From positions 1 through 45,194 of the forward strand of contig JAJOHG010000208.1 in NCBI GenBank assembly GCA_021029095.1: 45,194 bases of DNA. The letters are read 5' to 3'. Below, piece after piece: positions 44,760-45,194 of this stretch. The position numbers and the translations under genes were made by a program. The notes under the pieces were generated by a model, which searched no databases, was not told where the DNA came from, and was given only the letters and a program-made list of their open reading frames with translations. Numbering within the stretch: the first letter of the stretch is position 1; each line of letters begins with the position of its first letter. This DNA is from Phellopilus nigrolimitatus (taxonomy: Eukaryota > Basidiomycota > Agaricomycetes > Hymenochaetales > Hymenochaetaceae).

Positions 44760-45194
44760 TCAATTTATCGAGCATGTTCCATCTTTTCTGAGCTCATCAA
44801 GCTTCTTGTCCATATCAGCCATTGCACACTTTGCTGCTTCGGAGTCGCAGTCCTCGAAGTTTGCAGACTGGCAGAGAAATTTCCCTGAATATTCGGATTG
44901 GTCCGCGTCTCTCTCGCTATAAATTGAGGTGTATCATAATCGAAAGAAAAATTTCTCATTAGGATCGTTGTCAGTGTGGACGGACAAATTATGCATACCT
45001 ATAAGAGTCCATTCCTTACCGCTAGAAATTTCGATATACACCTTACCTTTGGATTTTTCTTGCCAGTCTGGTAAACAGATTTGCATACATTATTTGTAAG
45101 ATTACGAATGACGGAGTACGCACATTTCCTGAAGGCCCACGGGTCTGATGTGTTCGATTTTCCCGCCTTTGATAAGAAACTGTCGCTTAAGAAA
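44760..45194 (-). CDS. Cassette protein A, third copy (partial, cut by window edge)
   Basis: Minus-strand exons 45179-45124 (56 nt), 45067-44999 (69 nt) and 44908-44760 (ends in TGA), with the same order and phases as 7233-6838. Peptides: KAGKSNTSDPWAFRKYW, KGKVYIEIS, and a tail with SEAAKCAMADMDKKLDELRK and DGTCSIN. The acceptor GCGACAG before the 56-nt exon and the donor GTGCGT after it match the left copy. The 5' exons lie beyond the window. All visible frames are open, so this copy may be functional. Function unknown, as for the other copies. Confidence 0.6.

Overview
The window looks like basidiomycete (mushroom-type, probably Agaricomycetes) nuclear DNA. Genes are cut by many short introns (mostly 45-110 nt, GT..AG), coding sequence is GC-rich, and the recognisable proteins are fungal housekeeping types: LTN1, SEH1, NADP-glutamate dehydrogenase, CSN5, eL20. 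All gene models below were joined by hand from splice signals and reading-frame phase; no search was run.

Layout. 1-2466: start of LTN1 (minus, runs off the left edge). 2588-7888: a 5.3-kb cassette (minus orientation) with an intact-looking protein kinase, a small protein with a hydrophobic C-terminal segment ('B') and an unrecognised multi-exon protein ('A'). 8453-19945: five very GC-rich host genes: secreted carboxylesterase, alpha/beta hydrolase, a proline-rich protein with a helical C-terminal domain, SEH1 and NADP-GDH. 20307-33722: a second copy of the same cassette, inverted relative to the first. It is decayed and split by an 8,186-bp DNA transposon (23241-31426) that has long terminal inverted repeats and a 7-bp target duplication. 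The uninterrupted left cassette shows the empty site. The transposon encodes no transposase that I can see. It carries palindromic subterminal arrays and decayed pieces of host genes: ribosomal protein uS2 (RPS0) and a bZIP factor. 34456-43803: a second, low-GC member of the proline-rich family, a D-2-hydroxyacid dehydrogenase, CSN5, ribosomal protein eL20, an unresolved gene, and a medium-chain reductase. 44760-45194: a third copy of gene A, cut by the right edge.

The genes between the cassettes have no obvious shared pathway. The most unusual element is the kinase + A + B cassette. It occurs as an inverted pair around a five-gene, 12.4-kb block. Exon lengths and frames are conserved between copies, which suggests the genes were under selection. 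The proteins of A and B are not families I recognise.
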